A stretch of 53,162 bases of DNA from Actinotalea fermentans ATCC 43279 = JCM 9966 = DSM 3133 (GTDB lineage Bacteria; Actinomycetota; Actinomycetes; Actinomycetales; Cellulomonadaceae): NCBI GenBank assembly GCA_000767215.1, contig AXCX01000006.1:1-53162 (forward strand), in the 5' to 3' direction. This document shows, in pieces, positions 1 through 9,494 of this stretch (position 1 is the stretch's first letter; the number at the start of each line of letters is the position of its first letter). The position numbers were made by a program, and so were the translations under genes. The notes beneath the pieces were generated by a model. That model had not been told where the DNA came from, searched no databases, and saw only the letters and a program-made list of their open reading frames with translations.

Positions 1-504
1 GAGAGATCGGGAGGGCCTCTGGCGTCGGAGTGGCCATGAGGCACGCGAGGGCGCCCGAGGTCGCGTGTGTGGGACTCCGGTAGATGGTGGACATCGTGCT
101 TCCAGCTCCGCCATCACAGGTCGCGGACGCGGTTCCGGCACGTGGGCGACGGCGATTCCGGCTCGTGCCTGACGCTCGCGCTCACGTCCGCTCGTTCGCG
201 GCTGCGGGGTTTGGCCGTCGTGTCGATGCGTCGCGGTCAGCGGAAGTGTTGTGCTGGTTGGGCGGCATGGTGGAGCAGCGGCTCCAGTCGACGGTCGAGA
301 TCCTCGGCGGAGTGTCGCCGGCTGAGGTCGTCCACCGCAACGGAGTGGTCCCCCCAGCCGATCCACGAGTCGCTGCGCCGGTATGCCGGACTGGCCGACT
401 GGCCGACTGGCCGCGGCAGACACCCTCCGTGGCCGAGGCGACGGAGATTCGGCGGCGGCATCCAGTCTGCGGTTCGTCGTGCAGGGAGGCGTGAGGCCCG
501 CCGG
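1..504. other. Left-edge region with no confident gene
   Basis: No recognisable gene lies in the first 500 bases. One forward frame (84-494, 136 codons) has moderately biased codons and could be a small or broken gene, but its translation resembles no family I know, it has no good ribosome site and it overlaps several open frames on the other strand. A perfect tandem repeat of three 8-mers (GACTGGCC) lies at 389-412. The stretch may be gene debris or the upstream region of the first operon. Confidence 0.4.
389..412. repeat. Three tandem copies of an 8-bp unit
   Basis: GACTGGCC is repeated three times without a mismatch. It lies in the non-coding left edge, and its length is not a multiple of three. 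No function is apparent. Confidence 0.6.
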
Positions 505-534
505 TTGACGTACTCCGCGGCTCCCTACTACTGT
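505..534 (+). promoter_or_regulatory. Probable sigma-70-type promoter of operon A
   Basis: A TTGACG hexamer (505-510) and TACTGT (529-534) are separated by 18 bases, 43 bases upstream of the first binding-protein gene. A palindromic operator candidate follows directly, the same layout as in operons B and E. Sequence match only. Confidence 0.5.
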
Positions 535-537
535 GCG

Positions 538-549
538 GAAACCGGTTGC
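538..549. promoter_or_regulatory. Candidate LacI-family operator before operon A
   Basis: GAAACCGGTTGC contains the perfect 8-bp palindrome AACCGGTT and fits the general LacI/GalR operator pattern with a central CG. It lies just downstream of the -10 hexamer, where a bound repressor would block transcription start. The likely partner is the LacI protein at 6299-7363, encoded in the same operon. Outer bases are only partly symmetric. Confidence 0.4.
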
Positions 550-576
550 GAAACTTCGAGCAAGGGAGCTTGAGCG

Positions 577-1884
577 ATGACTGCAGCGAGATGGGCGCGG
601 TGCGTGCCCGCCGTTGGAGCGACACTGGTTCTGACCCTCGCGGCGTGCGCCCCGTCGGCGCCCGAGGCAAGCGGGCCGACGGCGCCGACTGGTGGAGAAG
701 GTGGCGAGAGGTCCATCACCGTGGGTATGGAGGCTGGATCTCCCCACGAGTCCTTCTACAAGGAGAAGGCCGAGCAGTTCACCGCGGAAACCGGTATTGG
801 CGTGGAGATCCTCGGCGTTCCGCACGACAACATGCACCAGCAGTTCCTCTCGGACGCCGTCGCCGCTGGCGGCGCGCACGACGTCCTCATGGTGGATCAG
901 CCGTGGGTCGCCGAGTTCGCCGCGAACGGGTACCTCGCCAGCCTCGACGAGCGGCTGTCTGACGAGGACCGCGACGACTTCATCGAGGGCACGCTCGATA
1001 CCGTCAGCTATGAGGGCGCGGTCTACGGGCTGCCATTCCTCGTGCACAACCAGGTCATGTACTACCGCCCGAGCCTCCTCGAGGCTGCAGGCTACGACTC
1101 GCCTCCCGCCACGTGGGAGCAGTACCGCGAGATCGCGGCTGCGACGACCGATGCGGCCGCCGGGACCTTCGGGACGATGATCCCCGGCAACCGCGACGGC
1201 GAGGTCGCCACCCGCTTCATGTCGTACGTCCAGCAGGCCGGCGGTGACATCGTCGACGAGAACCTCCGCCCTGCCATCGAGAACGATGCCGCCCTCGAGG
1301 CGTTCGCGATGATGCAGCAGATCCAGTTCGAGGACGGCTCCAGCCCCGAAGGGCTGCACGATCTCTCGGCTATCCAAGGCCAGTTCCTCGAAGGCAAGAT
1401 CGCGATGGTCGCCCAATGGCCGTACATGTGGGCGATGGCAACCGACCCCGAGCAGTCGAAGGTCGTTGACGACGTGGCCGTAGCGCTGGACCCGGGCAAC
1501 CCGGACCAGGTCGCTACGACCTTCGCATGGGGTCTCGGCGTCAGCGCTTCGTCGGACGACCAGGACGCCGCGTGGGAGTTCGTCCACTGGGCGACGAGCG
1601 GCGAGGTGCTCGCGGCCAAGGCGATCGAGCAGCTCTCGCCCGTGCCGCGCGTCTCGTCGATGGAGGCGCTCGCGGCGGCCGAGGAAGTCTCCGAAGCAGA
1701 CCGTGCCGCCTTGGCTGTGTTCGGGGAATCCGTGGCGCGTAGCCGCACCATGCCGATGACGCCGGCGTTCCCCCAGTACCAGACCGCCATCGCCGAGGCC
1801 GTTTCGGCTGTCATGTCGGGCCAGGCCACGCCGGAGGCGGCGCTCCGGCAGGCCCAGAGCCAGATGGAGCAGGCCGCCGGCTGA
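577..1884 (+). CDS. Sugar ABC transporter solute-binding lipoprotein (operon A)
   Basis: A 435-aa family 1 extracellular solute-binding protein of the MalE/UgpB type. The N-terminus is a lipoprotein signal: basic residues, a hydrophobic stretch and the lipobox LTLAAC with Cys24 as lipid anchor, then a low-complexity linker. The mature protein would capture an oligosaccharide outside the membrane and deliver it to the permeases at 1982 and 2968. The ATG is preceded by a GGGAG site at 564-568. The ligand cannot be read from the sequence; co-encoded GH127 suggests an arabinose-containing oligosaccharide. A strong hairpin follows the stop codon. Confidence 0.9.
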   Translation: MTAARWARCVPAVGATLVLTLAACAPSAPEASGPTAPTGGEGGERSITVGMEAGSPHESFYKEKAEQFTAETGIGVEILGVPHDNMHQQFLSDAVAAGGAHDVLMVDQPWVAEFAANGYLASLDERLSDEDRDDFIEGTLDTVSYEGAVYGLPFLVHNQVMYYRPSLLEAAGYDSPPATWEQYREIAAATTDAAAGTFGTMIPGNRDGEVATRFMSYVQQAGGDIVDENLRPAIENDAALEAFAMMQQIQFEDGSSPEGLHDLSAIQGQFLEGKIAMVAQWPYMWAMATDPEQSKVVDDVAVALDPGNPDQVATTFAWGLGVSASSDDQDAAWEFVHWATSGEVLAAKAIEQLSPVPRVSSMEALAAAEEVSEADRAALAVFGESVARSRTMPMTPAFPQYQTAIAEAVSAVMSGQATPEAALRQAQSQMEQAAG

Positions 1885-1891
1885 GGCTCGC

Positions 1892-1921
1892 GGTGGGCCG
1901 GCGCCCCGTCGCCGGCCCACC
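1892..1921 (+). terminator. Intercistronic hairpin after the operon A binding-protein gene
   Basis: A 12-bp perfect stem (1892-1903 with 1910-1921) and a 6-base loop follow the binding-protein stop. There is no T-tract, and permease genes continue on the same strand. It more likely attenuates transcription or protects the upstream message than ends the operon. Equivalent hairpins follow all the other binding-protein genes here. Confidence 0.65.
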
Positions 1922-1981
1922 CGCTCACCGGCACCGGTCCCGTGCGTCAGCACGCGACCGCCGCACCGAAGGGAGGAAGTT

Positions 1982-2971
1982 GTGGAGCGGAACGCACCAG
2001 GCGACGCGATCCACCTCGCCCCGCGCAGGGTCGCCGAAGCGACCCGGGCCCCCGCGCCCGTCCGGGCCGCACGGCACGGCCGTCGAGGCTCGCTCGTCGA
2101 CCGGCGCCGCCGGTCGGGGATGCTCCTGACGCTGCCGGCATTGCTCACGCTCGCCGCGACGGCCCTGTACCCGCTTCTGTGGACCATGTCGCTGAGCTTC
2201 CAGAGCTTCAGCCTCGCCGTCGGCGGTGAGGAGCCGGCCTTCGCCGGACTCGCGAACTACGAGCGCGTGCTCGGTGACGCCGCCTTCTGGACAGCGATCG
2301 GCCAGACCGTCGGCTACGTCACCGTCACGCTCACTGTAGAGCTCCTCGTCGGCCTCCCCATCGCCCTCGTACTGCACCGGGAGACGCGCGGGCGCAAGGT
2401 CCTCCGCCTCGTCGTCGCCCTCCCGCTGATGATCGCGCCGGTGGTCGCCGCAATGGCCGGCAAGTTCCTCTTCTCACCGGGCTACGGCCTCGTCAACGAG
2501 GGCCTTGCGGCTCTGGGCATCGATGGGCCCGCCTGGTTCGCGGACCCGTGGCTCGCGCGCGCCGCCGTGCTGAGCACGAACGCGTGGCTTGCCCTGCCCT
2601 TCGTCGTCCTCGTCCTTCTCGCCGGCCTCGCCAACATCCCAGGCGAGCTGCGGGAGGCTGCGGTCACCGATGGTGCAGGCCGGTGGCGGATCCTTTGGCA
2701 CATCACCTTGCCGCTGCTGCGCCCGTCGATCCTCATCATCCTCGTGATCCGGCTGGCGGACGCCTTCCGCGTGTTCGACGCCGTCTACGTCATGACGGGC
2801 GGAGGCCCCGGCTCCGCCACCGAGGTCCTGAGCACCTACCTGTACCGGCAGATGTTCACGCGCACCGACTTCGCCGGTGGCGCCGCGACCTCCGTCCTCT
2901 TCGTCCTCGTGATCGGCATCTGCGCCGGCGCTGTGTTCCTGTCGTTGCGCGGACGGAGAGGTGAGCGATGA
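1982..2971 (+). CDS. Sugar ABC transporter permease, MalF/UgpA type (operon A)
   Basis: A 329-aa inner-membrane permease of the binding-protein-dependent family. About 45 basic, probably cytoplasmic residues precede the first membrane segment (near residue 42), and about six segments are expected. The ATPase-docking EAA loop is visible as EAAVTDGAGRWRILWHITLP. The GTG start is chosen because GGGAGGAAG (1971-1979) lies just upstream. It forms the channel with the permease at 2968, whose start overlaps its stop by four bases. No ATPase gene is in this operon. Confidence 0.92.
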   Translation: MERNAPGDAIHLAPRRVAEATRAPAPVRAARHGRRGSLVDRRRRSGMLLTLPALLTLAATALYPLLWTMSLSFQSFSLAVGGEEPAFAGLANYERVLGDAAFWTAIGQTVGYVTVTLTVELLVGLPIALVLHRETRGRKVLRLVVALPLMIAPVVAAMAGKFLFSPGYGLVNEGLAALGIDGPAWFADPWLARAAVLSTNAWLALPFVVLVLLAGLANIPGELREAAVTDGAGRWRILWHITLPLLRPSILIILVIRLADAFRVFDAVYVMTGGGPGSATEVLSTYLYRQMFTRTDFAGGAATSVLFVLVIGICAGAVFLSLRGRRGER

Positions 2972-3867
2972 CCACCGACAGCATCACTAGGGCGCGGCGG
3001 GCTCCCGCCCGAGGAAGCAGCGAGTGGCTTCGGTTCGGCCCACGCGCGGTCTCGCGGCCCGTCGCCTTCACGGTGGTGGCCCTGGCCGGCGCGTTCCTCC
3101 TCCTCATGCCGGTGATCTGGATCGTCTCGACGTCCCTCAAGCCGGACGGAGAGGTCTACGCGATCCCCCCGACGTTGCTGCCGCAAAACCCGACGCTGGA
3201 GCACTTCGTCTCTGTGCTCGGGGACGAGACCGTCCTGCGCTTCTTCGGCAACAGCCTGGTTGCCAGCGCCGGCGCCACGGCAATCAGCCTCCTCATGGGC
3301 ATCCCGGCGGCGCTCGGGTTCGCCCGGTTCCGCTTCCGGGCGTCGGGAATGCTGCTGGGCGCGATCCTCGTCACCCGGATGTTCCCGCCCGTGGCTCTCG
3401 CACTGCCCTTCTTCCTGCAGTTCAGGCAGCTCGGCCTCATCAACTCCCCAGTCGGCCTGGTCATCGCGTACATCCCGATCGTGCTGCCGCTGGTCATCTG
3501 GATGCTCGAGGGGTTCTTCCGGGACCTGCCCGAGGAACTGCTCGAGGCATCCCGCCTCGACGGCCTGGGCACCCTCGGCACGCTGCTGAGGATCGTGCTC
3601 CCGATCGCCAAGCCCGGGGTCGCCGTCGCCGCCCTCTTCGGCTTCCTGGCGGCGTGGAACGAGTTCATCATCGCGCTCTCGCTGACCCGGACGCCCGATG
3701 CGCAGACCATGCCCGTCGGCATCGCCGGGTACATCACCCAGTTCCAGACCCTCTGGGGCGACATGACGGCGGCCTCGGTCATCTACCTGGTGCCCGTGCT
3801 GATCGTGACCGTCGTCACCCAGCGGGGCATCATCTCCGGCCTCACCGCAGGAGCCACCAAGGGCTGA
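2968..3867 (+). CDS. Sugar ABC transporter permease, MalG/UgpE type (operon A)
   Basis: A 299-aa partner permease. A basic N-terminal tail is followed by a membrane segment (about residues 32-52) and further segments. The EAA loop reads EASRLDGLGTLGTLLRIVLP, and the MalG-like AAWNEFIIALSL stretch near the C-terminus is typical of this subunit. The ATG overlaps the previous stop (ATGA), so translation is probably coupled. Transport would need a shared MsmK/MalK-type ATPase from elsewhere in the genome. Confidence 0.92.
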   Translation: MTTDSITRARRAPARGSSEWLRFGPRAVSRPVAFTVVALAGAFLLLMPVIWIVSTSLKPDGEVYAIPPTLLPQNPTLEHFVSVLGDETVLRFFGNSLVASAGATAISLLMGIPAALGFARFRFRASGMLLGAILVTRMFPPVALALPFFLQFRQLGLINSPVGLVIAYIPIVLPLVIWMLEGFFRDLPEELLEASRLDGLGTLGTLLRIVLPIAKPGVAVAALFGFLAAWNEFIIALSLTRTPDAQTMPVGIAGYITQFQTLWGDMTAASVIYLVPVLIVTVVTQRGIISGLTAGATKG

Positions 3868-3939
3868 CACGCCGGCGCCCGTCGGTACCCGCCGCCGTCC
3901 CGTGCCGGCCTCGGCACCAACGCACCACAAGGAGCACCC

Positions 3940-6249
3940 GTGATCGACATCCGAACGACCGGCACCACCGGTCACCAGGGCATCGAGCTGCTGCTGACCG
4001 GCGGCGCCCCCGAGACCCTCGTGCGGCTGGACCGGCCCGTCCGGCTCGAGACGTTCGACGGTCGGGGCGACCGATGGGAAGGCGCGGCGTCGACCCACGC
4101 GTACGCGACGGTGACCCGTGAGGGTGCACGGGTCGTCGGCACGGTCACTGCTCCCACCTCCGCCGGGCCCGTCGAGGTGGTCGACCGGTGGACAGTCGAC
4201 GATCGGGGCGTGCAGGTCGAGCGCCGGGTCCGGCAGCTCGAGCCGGTCGCGGGCGGGGCGGTCCGCGCCGTCCTGGAGCTCCCCGTGGTCGCCGACGGCT
4301 TCGGCGAGGACGCGCAGGTGTTCGCGCCGCCGGCGCTGTACGACCTCAACGACATCGACGGCGACGGGGTGGAGGACTACCTCGACACGCGTGAGCTCGT
4401 CTTCCGCGACGATCGGCTGTCCGGTCTGGCGGTGCTGCTCCACGCCAGGTCGCGCGGGCTGGGCGTCGCGCTCAGCCGGGAGGACCTACCCGACCACGAC
4501 GACGTGCCCGAGCGGGTGCGCGGGCAGCAGGCGTTCGTCCAGCGGACCGACATCGGCAGCCTGGGTGTCGTGCCGCGTGACGGGGGCTGGTCCGTTGTGG
4601 CCGCGTACCCGTTCGTCGAGCGCGCGCGCTCCCACGCCCTGACCGCTCGGGCGCGCGAGCCGTGGGGCGCCTTCTGGCCGGCCGACGGCGGCGACGCGAT
4701 CGCTCGGTACCGGGTCACCGTCGTGCACGGTGCCTCCGCGATCGACTCCCTGTGGGCGCTCTGGCGGGACCGCGCCGCCCACCTCGCGCCGCGGCGGGTC
4801 GAACTGCCGGAGACGGTCGAACGTCTGACGCGCCTGCGGCTGGACGCGCTCCTGCCCTACTACCGGCAGGACGAGAACGTCGCGGGGTTCGTCACCAACT
4901 GCCACCCGCAGGACGGAGTGCAGCTCGAGGACATCGTGCAGTACGGCTTCACCGGTCAGATGGTGCTGAACGCGCTGCACGTGCTCAACCACGCCGACGA
5001 GCTCGACGACCCCGAGGCACGAACCAAGGGGCTGCGGACGGTCGAGAGCTTCGTCCGCCGCGCCGGCGCGTCGCCGCACGGCCTCGTGCACACGCTGTAC
5101 GACTTCGAGAAGCAGCGGGACGCGTCCTGGTGGAGCGGCCTGCTGCTGCCCCTCGCCTACGCGGACGAGGACACGAACCTCGAGGAGCTCATGGGCCCGG
5201 TGCTCGACCACATGCGCTATGCCGTCGACGCCTTGTCTGCGGCCCCGGACGGGACGTACGTGCGCTGCGTCGCCGAGGAGCACCACGCCCTGCTCCGGGC
5301 CTACCGCGCCGAGCGGGGGCGCGGGCAGGACCACCCCGAGTGGCTGTCGACGGCCCAGTCCTTCGCCAGGTTCCTCCTGCAGGTGCAGGAGGAGGACGGC
5401 TCGTGGCGCCGGGCGTACACCTTCGCCGGGGAACCACTCGTCGAGCCGCGGGCCTGGTTCGGCCGAGCCGAGCTCAACCAGAAGTCGTCGACCGCGACGG
5501 TGGTGCCGTTCCTCCACGAGCTGTACGCCCTCACGGGTGACCTGGCCGTCAGGGACGCCGCGATCCGCGCTGCGCGCTTCGTGGCCGAGCACTTCGTCCG
5601 CGGGGTCTCGCACAACGGCGGCATCCACGACTCCATCTACGCACGGGCCCAGCTCGTCGACTCCGAGAGCATCCTCTTCTCGCTCCGGGCCTGCCTCGCA
5701 GCGGCCGAGATGAGCGGGGACGAGGACCTCGCGCAGGCGGCGGTCGACGCCGCCCGCCTTCTCGCGACGTGGGTCTACCTCTGGGACGTGCCCCTGCCGC
5801 CGTCGAGCACTCTGGCCCGGTACGGCTTCCGGACCACCGGCTGGAGCGCCTGTGACACGGCCGGCGCCGGGTACATCCACCCGTACGAGCTGCATGCGGT
5901 TCCCGACCTCGTGGAGGCGGCGCTGATCGGGCGGGACGAGCTGCTCGCCACGGTGGCCGACCTCACGCTCCACGGCTCGAACGAGACCGTCGCCACGGAG
6001 GCCAAGGACTGGGGCTACGCCCGCCTGGGACTCCAGGAGGAGGGCGTCCTCGTGAGCTGGTGGCTCATCGACGACCCGATGTTCGTCGACACCGGCTTCG
6101 GCGGCCGAGGCAAGGGCGAGGGCAACAAGACCTGTCTCCCCTGGATCTCCGCCGTCGGTATCGACGCGACCGACGTGGTGCTCGAGCGCTACGGAACGAC
6201 GGAGGTCCTCGAGGCATTCCGGGTCCGTGCTGCATCGGTCACCCACTAG
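3940..6249 (+). CDS. Uncharacterised ~770-aa hydrolase-like protein, paralogue 1
   Basis: A 769-aa cytoplasmic protein (no signal peptide) of a family with six members here. Residues ~1-290 look like beta-sandwich. The rest is helix-rich, as in (alpha/alpha) barrel glycosidases. It has a calcium-loop-like DIDGDGVED (Asp138, 140, 142, 146), a DIGSLGV motif, FTGQ, the family-wide Tyr440-x-Arg442-x3-Glu446, DGSWRRAY, and GFRTTGW. Glu446 is a candidate catalytic acid (inference). The C-terminus differs from the operon E copies: KGEGNKTC replaces KGDDNDTC. It is co-transcribed with an importer and a LacI gene, so it probably cleaves the imported oligosaccharide. The GTG start follows AAGGAG at about 3930-3936. 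Specific activity is unknown. Confidence 0.85.
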   Translation: MIDIRTTGTTGHQGIELLLTGGAPETLVRLDRPVRLETFDGRGDRWEGAASTHAYATVTREGARVVGTVTAPTSAGPVEVVDRWTVDDRGVQVERRVRQLEPVAGGAVRAVLELPVVADGFGEDAQVFAPPALYDLNDIDGDGVEDYLDTRELVFRDDRLSGLAVLLHARSRGLGVALSREDLPDHDDVPERVRGQQAFVQRTDIGSLGVVPRDGGWSVVAAYPFVERARSHALTARAREPWGAFWPADGGDAIARYRVTVVHGASAIDSLWALWRDRAAHLAPRRVELPETVERLTRLRLDALLPYYRQDENVAGFVTNCHPQDGVQLEDIVQYGFTGQMVLNALHVLNHADELDDPEARTKGLRTVESFVRRAGASPHGLVHTLYDFEKQRDASWWSGLLLPLAYADEDTNLEELMGPVLDHMRYAVDALSAAPDGTYVRCVAEEHHALLRAYRAERGRGQDHPEWLSTAQSFARFLLQVQEEDGSWRRAYTFAGEPLVEPRAWFGRAELNQKSSTATVVPFLHELYALTGDLAVRDAAIRAARFVAEHFVRGVSHNGGIHDSIYARAQLVDSESILFSLRACLAAAEMSGDEDLAQAAVDAARLLATWVYLWDVPLPPSSTLARYGFRTTGWSACDTAGAGYIHPYELHAVPDLVEAALIGRDELLATVADLTLHGSNETVATEAKDWGYARLGLQEEGVLVSWWLIDDPMFVDTGFGGRGKGEGNKTCLPWISAVGIDATDVVLERYGTTEVLEAFRVRAASVTH

Positions 6250-6298
6250 CTACGGTACGAGCACGGCTGTGATCGACGGCCGCAGGGAGGGGGACGGC

Positions 6299-7363
6299 AT
6301 GGGCGCTGACCTTCAGGTCGTCGCCGGCCAGGGGCGCCGGCCGACCATCGCCGACGTCGCACGGGTCGCCGGGGTGTCCAAGGGCACCGCGTCCAAGGCG
6401 CTCAACGGACGCGGAGAGCTGACGGACGAGACCCGTCGCCGCGTCCTCGAAGCGGCGGAGGAGCTCGACTTCCGTCCCTCGTCGCTCGCCCGCAGCCTGG
6501 TGAGCGGTCGGACCGGGATCGTCGGCGTGCTCACGAACGACCTCGAGGGCCGGTTCGTCCTTCCCATTCTCATGGGCGCCGAGGACGCCTTGGGTGCTGG
6601 GCGCGTGTCGGTCATCCTCACCGATGCGCGGGGCGACGCCGTACGCGAGGCCCAACAGCTCCGCACGCTGCTGGAGCGACAGATCGATGGGCTCATCGTC
6701 GTGGGAGGCCCCCGTAACGACGCACGCCCGTCCCTCGGCCGGGACCTCCCCGTGCCGGTCGTCTACGCGTACGCGCCGTCCGAGGACCCCAGGGACCTGT
6801 CGATCGTGCCTGACAACGTCATGGCTGGTCGGCTCCTGGCCGAGCACCTGTGGGAGCTCGGCCGACGCCGGATCGGCTTCGTCGGGGGCGACCCGACCTA
6901 CGGCGCCTCCCGCGCACGCGAGTCAGGGGCGGCGGCGGCGCTCGCCGAGCGCGGTGCAGAGCTGCTCGGTGCCGGCGTCACGGCCGGCGACTGGACGGAA
7001 CGTTGGGGACGCGCGGCGACCGCTCGGTTGCTCGCGGCGCACCGCCCGGACGCGATCATCGCGGCGTCGGACATGCTCGCGCGAGCCGCGCTAGACGTGC
7101 TGCGGGACCTCGGCCGCCGCGTGCCCGAGGACGTTGCGGTAGCCGGCCACGACGACTGGTCTGTCATCGTCACCAACACCCGACCTGAGCTCACGAGTGT
7201 GGACGCGCGGCTCGAGTCGCTCGGCCGGCGCGCTGCCGCAGCCATCTTCGCCGCCCTCGCGGGAGAGCCGATCGGCGAGGGCGTCGAGTACCGCCCGGTC
7301 CGACTCGCCATCCGTGGGAGCACCGTTCCGGACAACTGGGCCTCCGGGACGCACGAGCCCTGA
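6299..7363 (+). CDS. LacI-family transcriptional regulator (operon A)
   Basis: A 354-aa regulator with an N-terminal helix-turn-helix and hinge (PTIADVARVAGVSKGTASKA, residues ~14-33) and a periplasmic-binding-like effector domain. ATG 6299 is preferred over an in-frame ATG 72 bases upstream because it follows GGGAGGGGG and places the helix-turn-helix at the usual distance. Its effector domain shares stretches (GAEDA, VVYAYAPS) with the LacI protein at 12230 and the fragment at 23086, so the three are paralogues. Its place inside operon A suggests autoregulation, perhaps through the palindrome at 538-549. Confidence 0.92.
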   Translation: MGADLQVVAGQGRRPTIADVARVAGVSKGTASKALNGRGELTDETRRRVLEAAEELDFRPSSLARSLVSGRTGIVGVLTNDLEGRFVLPILMGAEDALGAGRVSVILTDARGDAVREAQQLRTLLERQIDGLIVVGGPRNDARPSLGRDLPVPVVYAYAPSEDPRDLSIVPDNVMAGRLLAEHLWELGRRRIGFVGGDPTYGASRARESGAAAALAERGAELLGAGVTAGDWTERWGRAATARLLAAHRPDAIIAASDMLARAALDVLRDLGRRVPEDVAVAGHDDWSVIVTNTRPELTSVDARLESLGRRAAAAIFAALAGEPIGEGVEYRPVRLAIRGSTVPDNWASGTHEP

Positions 7364-7444
7364 ACAGTTCCCATCGTCCTCACATCCCACGATCAGACCG
7401 CGCGCAGTCGACAGTCGTCGGCGTGTGCGACGAAGGAAGCAGCC

Positions 7445-9403
7445 ATGCCATCGAACGCGACCACCCCACTCCTGCGGGGCGCCGCCGCACCCGTCCGGGG
7501 CCTCCCCGTCGTGCCGTCCCAGGGAGTCCTCCGGCCGCTCGGCATGGCGGATGTGACGATCGACGACGGCTTCTGGGCTGACCTGCAGGAGCTGAATGCG
7601 TCGACGATGATCGAGCACGCGCAGTCGTGGATGGAGCGCCTGGGTTGGATCGGGAACTTCGACGCCGCCGTCGAGGGCCGGCTGCCGCACGACCGTCGCG
7701 GCCGGGAGTTCTCGGACTCGGAGATCTACAAGCTCCTCGAGGCGATCGCGTGGGAGGGTGCGCGCACGGGCGACCCCGCCATGGAGTCCCGCTTCCAGGC
7801 ACTGTCGGCGCGCGTGGCCCGCGCGCAAGAGCCGGACGGCTACCTCGGCACGATGTTCGGCCGTCCCGGCCAGCGGCCGCGCTACAGCGACCTGGAGTGG
7901 GGGCACGAGCTCTACTGCCTGGGCCACCTCATCCAGGCCGGGGTCGCGCGGGCGCGCACCGCCGGTCTGGATGACTCGTTCGTCGACGTGGTCCGCCGGG
8001 CTGCGGACCACGTGTGCGACGTCTTCGGCCCGGGCGGGAACCCTGGGGTGTGCGGGCACCCCGAGATCGAGGTGGCGCTTGTCGAGCTGTTCCGCGTCAC
8101 GGGGGAGCGGCGGTACCTGGACCAGGCGCGGCTCTTCGTCGACCGGCGCGGTCATGGGGTGCTCGCCGAGATCGAGTTCGGTCAGCAGTACTTTCAGGAC
8201 GACGTCCCGGTGCGTGACGCGACGGTGCTCGACGGACACGCGGTGCGTGCGCTCTACCTGGCGGCAGGAGCCGTCGACCTTGCGATCGAGGACGACGACG
8301 CCGACCTGCTCGCCGCGGTGCGCGCGCAGACCCTCGCCACGCTGGCCACCCGGACCTACCTCACGGGCGGCATGGGCGCGCACCACGAGGGGGAGTCGTT
8401 CGGCCAGGACTTCGAGCTCCCCCCTGACCGGGCCTACTCCGAGACGTGCGCGGGGGTGGCGTCCGTGATGCTCAACCAGCGGCTGCTCCTCGCCACCGGC
8501 GAGGCCCGCCACGCCGACGCGGTTGAGCGCACGCTCTACAACGTCGTGGCTGGGTCCCCGGCGCAGGACGGCCGGGCCTTCTTCTACACCAACACGCTCC
8601 ACCAGCGGACGCCGGGCCGGGCGCCGGCCGAGGACGAAGTAAGCCCGCGCGCCGCGTCGTCGTTGCGCGCGCCGTGGTTCGCCGTGTCCTGTTGTCCGAG
8701 CAACCTCACCCGCACGTTCGCGTCCCTGGCGGCGTACCTCGCAACGGTGGATGACGACGGGGTACAGCTCCACCAGTACGCCGGCTCCACGATCCGGGCG
8801 GCGCTTCCCGCAGGCGTCGTCACGCTCCGGGTGTCGACGGCCTACCCTGCCGACGGCAGGGTGGAGGTTCAGGTGCTCGACGCGCCGCCGTCGGCGTGGG
8901 CCCTGCGGCTGCGCGTCCCCGGCTGGGCGCAGGGCGCGACCCTGACCGCGCCGGACGGTACGTCGACCGGCGTGGCACCGGGGTACGCGGAGGTGCGTCA
9001 GGTCTTCGCCCCGCGGGACCGCGTCGTCCTCGACGTCCCGATGGCGCCGCGATGGACCTGGGCCGACCCGCGCGTCGACGCCGTCCGGGGGCAGGTCGCG
9101 GTTGAGCGTGGCCCCGTGGTCCTGTGCATGGAGTCCGTCGACCTCGGCGCGGACGTGTCGCAGGTGCGGGTGGACACCGCTCGGCCACCGCGCGAGCACG
9201 ACGGGCAGGTCGTCGTGCGTGCCACCGTGCTGGACGTCGCGAAGGGCCCCTGGCCGTTCGCGGCCGATCCTGTGGCCTTGGTGCGTGGCGCGGACGCTGC
9301 TCGGGAGGTTCCTCTACTGCCGTACCGCCAGCGGGCGAATCGAGGCCCGTCGACCATGCGGGTCTGGATGCCCGTCGTCGATCCCGCATCCCCGACCGGC
9401 TGA
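7445..9403 (+). CDS. GH127 beta-L-arabinofuranosidase, copy 1
   Basis: A 652-aa glycoside hydrolase family 127 enzyme (former DUF1680). This family releases terminal beta-L-arabinofuranose with a zinc-bound cysteine nucleophile. The expected ligands are visible: Glu333 and Cys335 in SETCAG, and Cys416-Cys417 in SCCPSN. Glu317 in GESFG matches the acid/base of the characterised enzyme HypBA1. The N-terminal two thirds form the (alpha/alpha)6 barrel, followed by beta-sandwich domains. No signal peptide, so cytoplasmic. Start follows GAAGGAAGC. It sits 81 bases after the LacI gene and probably belongs to operon A. It is very similar to the copy at 29090 and less so to that at 13365. Confidence 0.93.
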   Translation: MPSNATTPLLRGAAAPVRGLPVVPSQGVLRPLGMADVTIDDGFWADLQELNASTMIEHAQSWMERLGWIGNFDAAVEGRLPHDRRGREFSDSEIYKLLEAIAWEGARTGDPAMESRFQALSARVARAQEPDGYLGTMFGRPGQRPRYSDLEWGHELYCLGHLIQAGVARARTAGLDDSFVDVVRRAADHVCDVFGPGGNPGVCGHPEIEVALVELFRVTGERRYLDQARLFVDRRGHGVLAEIEFGQQYFQDDVPVRDATVLDGHAVRALYLAAGAVDLAIEDDDADLLAAVRAQTLATLATRTYLTGGMGAHHEGESFGQDFELPPDRAYSETCAGVASVMLNQRLLLATGEARHADAVERTLYNVVAGSPAQDGRAFFYTNTLHQRTPGRAPAEDEVSPRAASSLRAPWFAVSCCPSNLTRTFASLAAYLATVDDDGVQLHQYAGSTIRAALPAGVVTLRVSTAYPADGRVEVQVLDAPPSAWALRLRVPGWAQGATLTAPDGTSTGVAPGYAEVRQVFAPRDRVVLDVPMAPRWTWADPRVDAVRGQVAVERGPVVLCMESVDLGADVSQVRVDTARPPREHDGQVVVRATVLDVAKGPWPFAADPVALVRGADAAREVPLLPYRQRANRGPSTMRVWMPVVDPASPTG

Positions 9404-9494
9404 CAGGTCTTCGACGCCAGGGCCGACCGTCAGGGCAATCGGTCGGTGGCCGCCGGCAGGTCGATGAGGTCCGCGTTCGCGACGCCGAGGGACG

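Noticed and set aside
84-494. Possible 136-aa gene at the left edge
   Set aside because: Codon bias is only moderate, no homologous motif is recognised, and there is no convincing ribosome site, so it is described only as an unassigned region.
2836-4443. Long open frame on the minus strand (535 codons)
   Set aside because: It is antisense to two permeases and the hydrolase-like gene; its translation is rich in Arg, Asp, Gly and His without motifs, typical of the antisense of GC-rich genes.
7091-9199. Minus-strand frame of about 700 codons opposite GH127 copy 1
   Set aside because: The GH127 active-site motifs are on the plus strand; the antisense translation has no family features and no start context.
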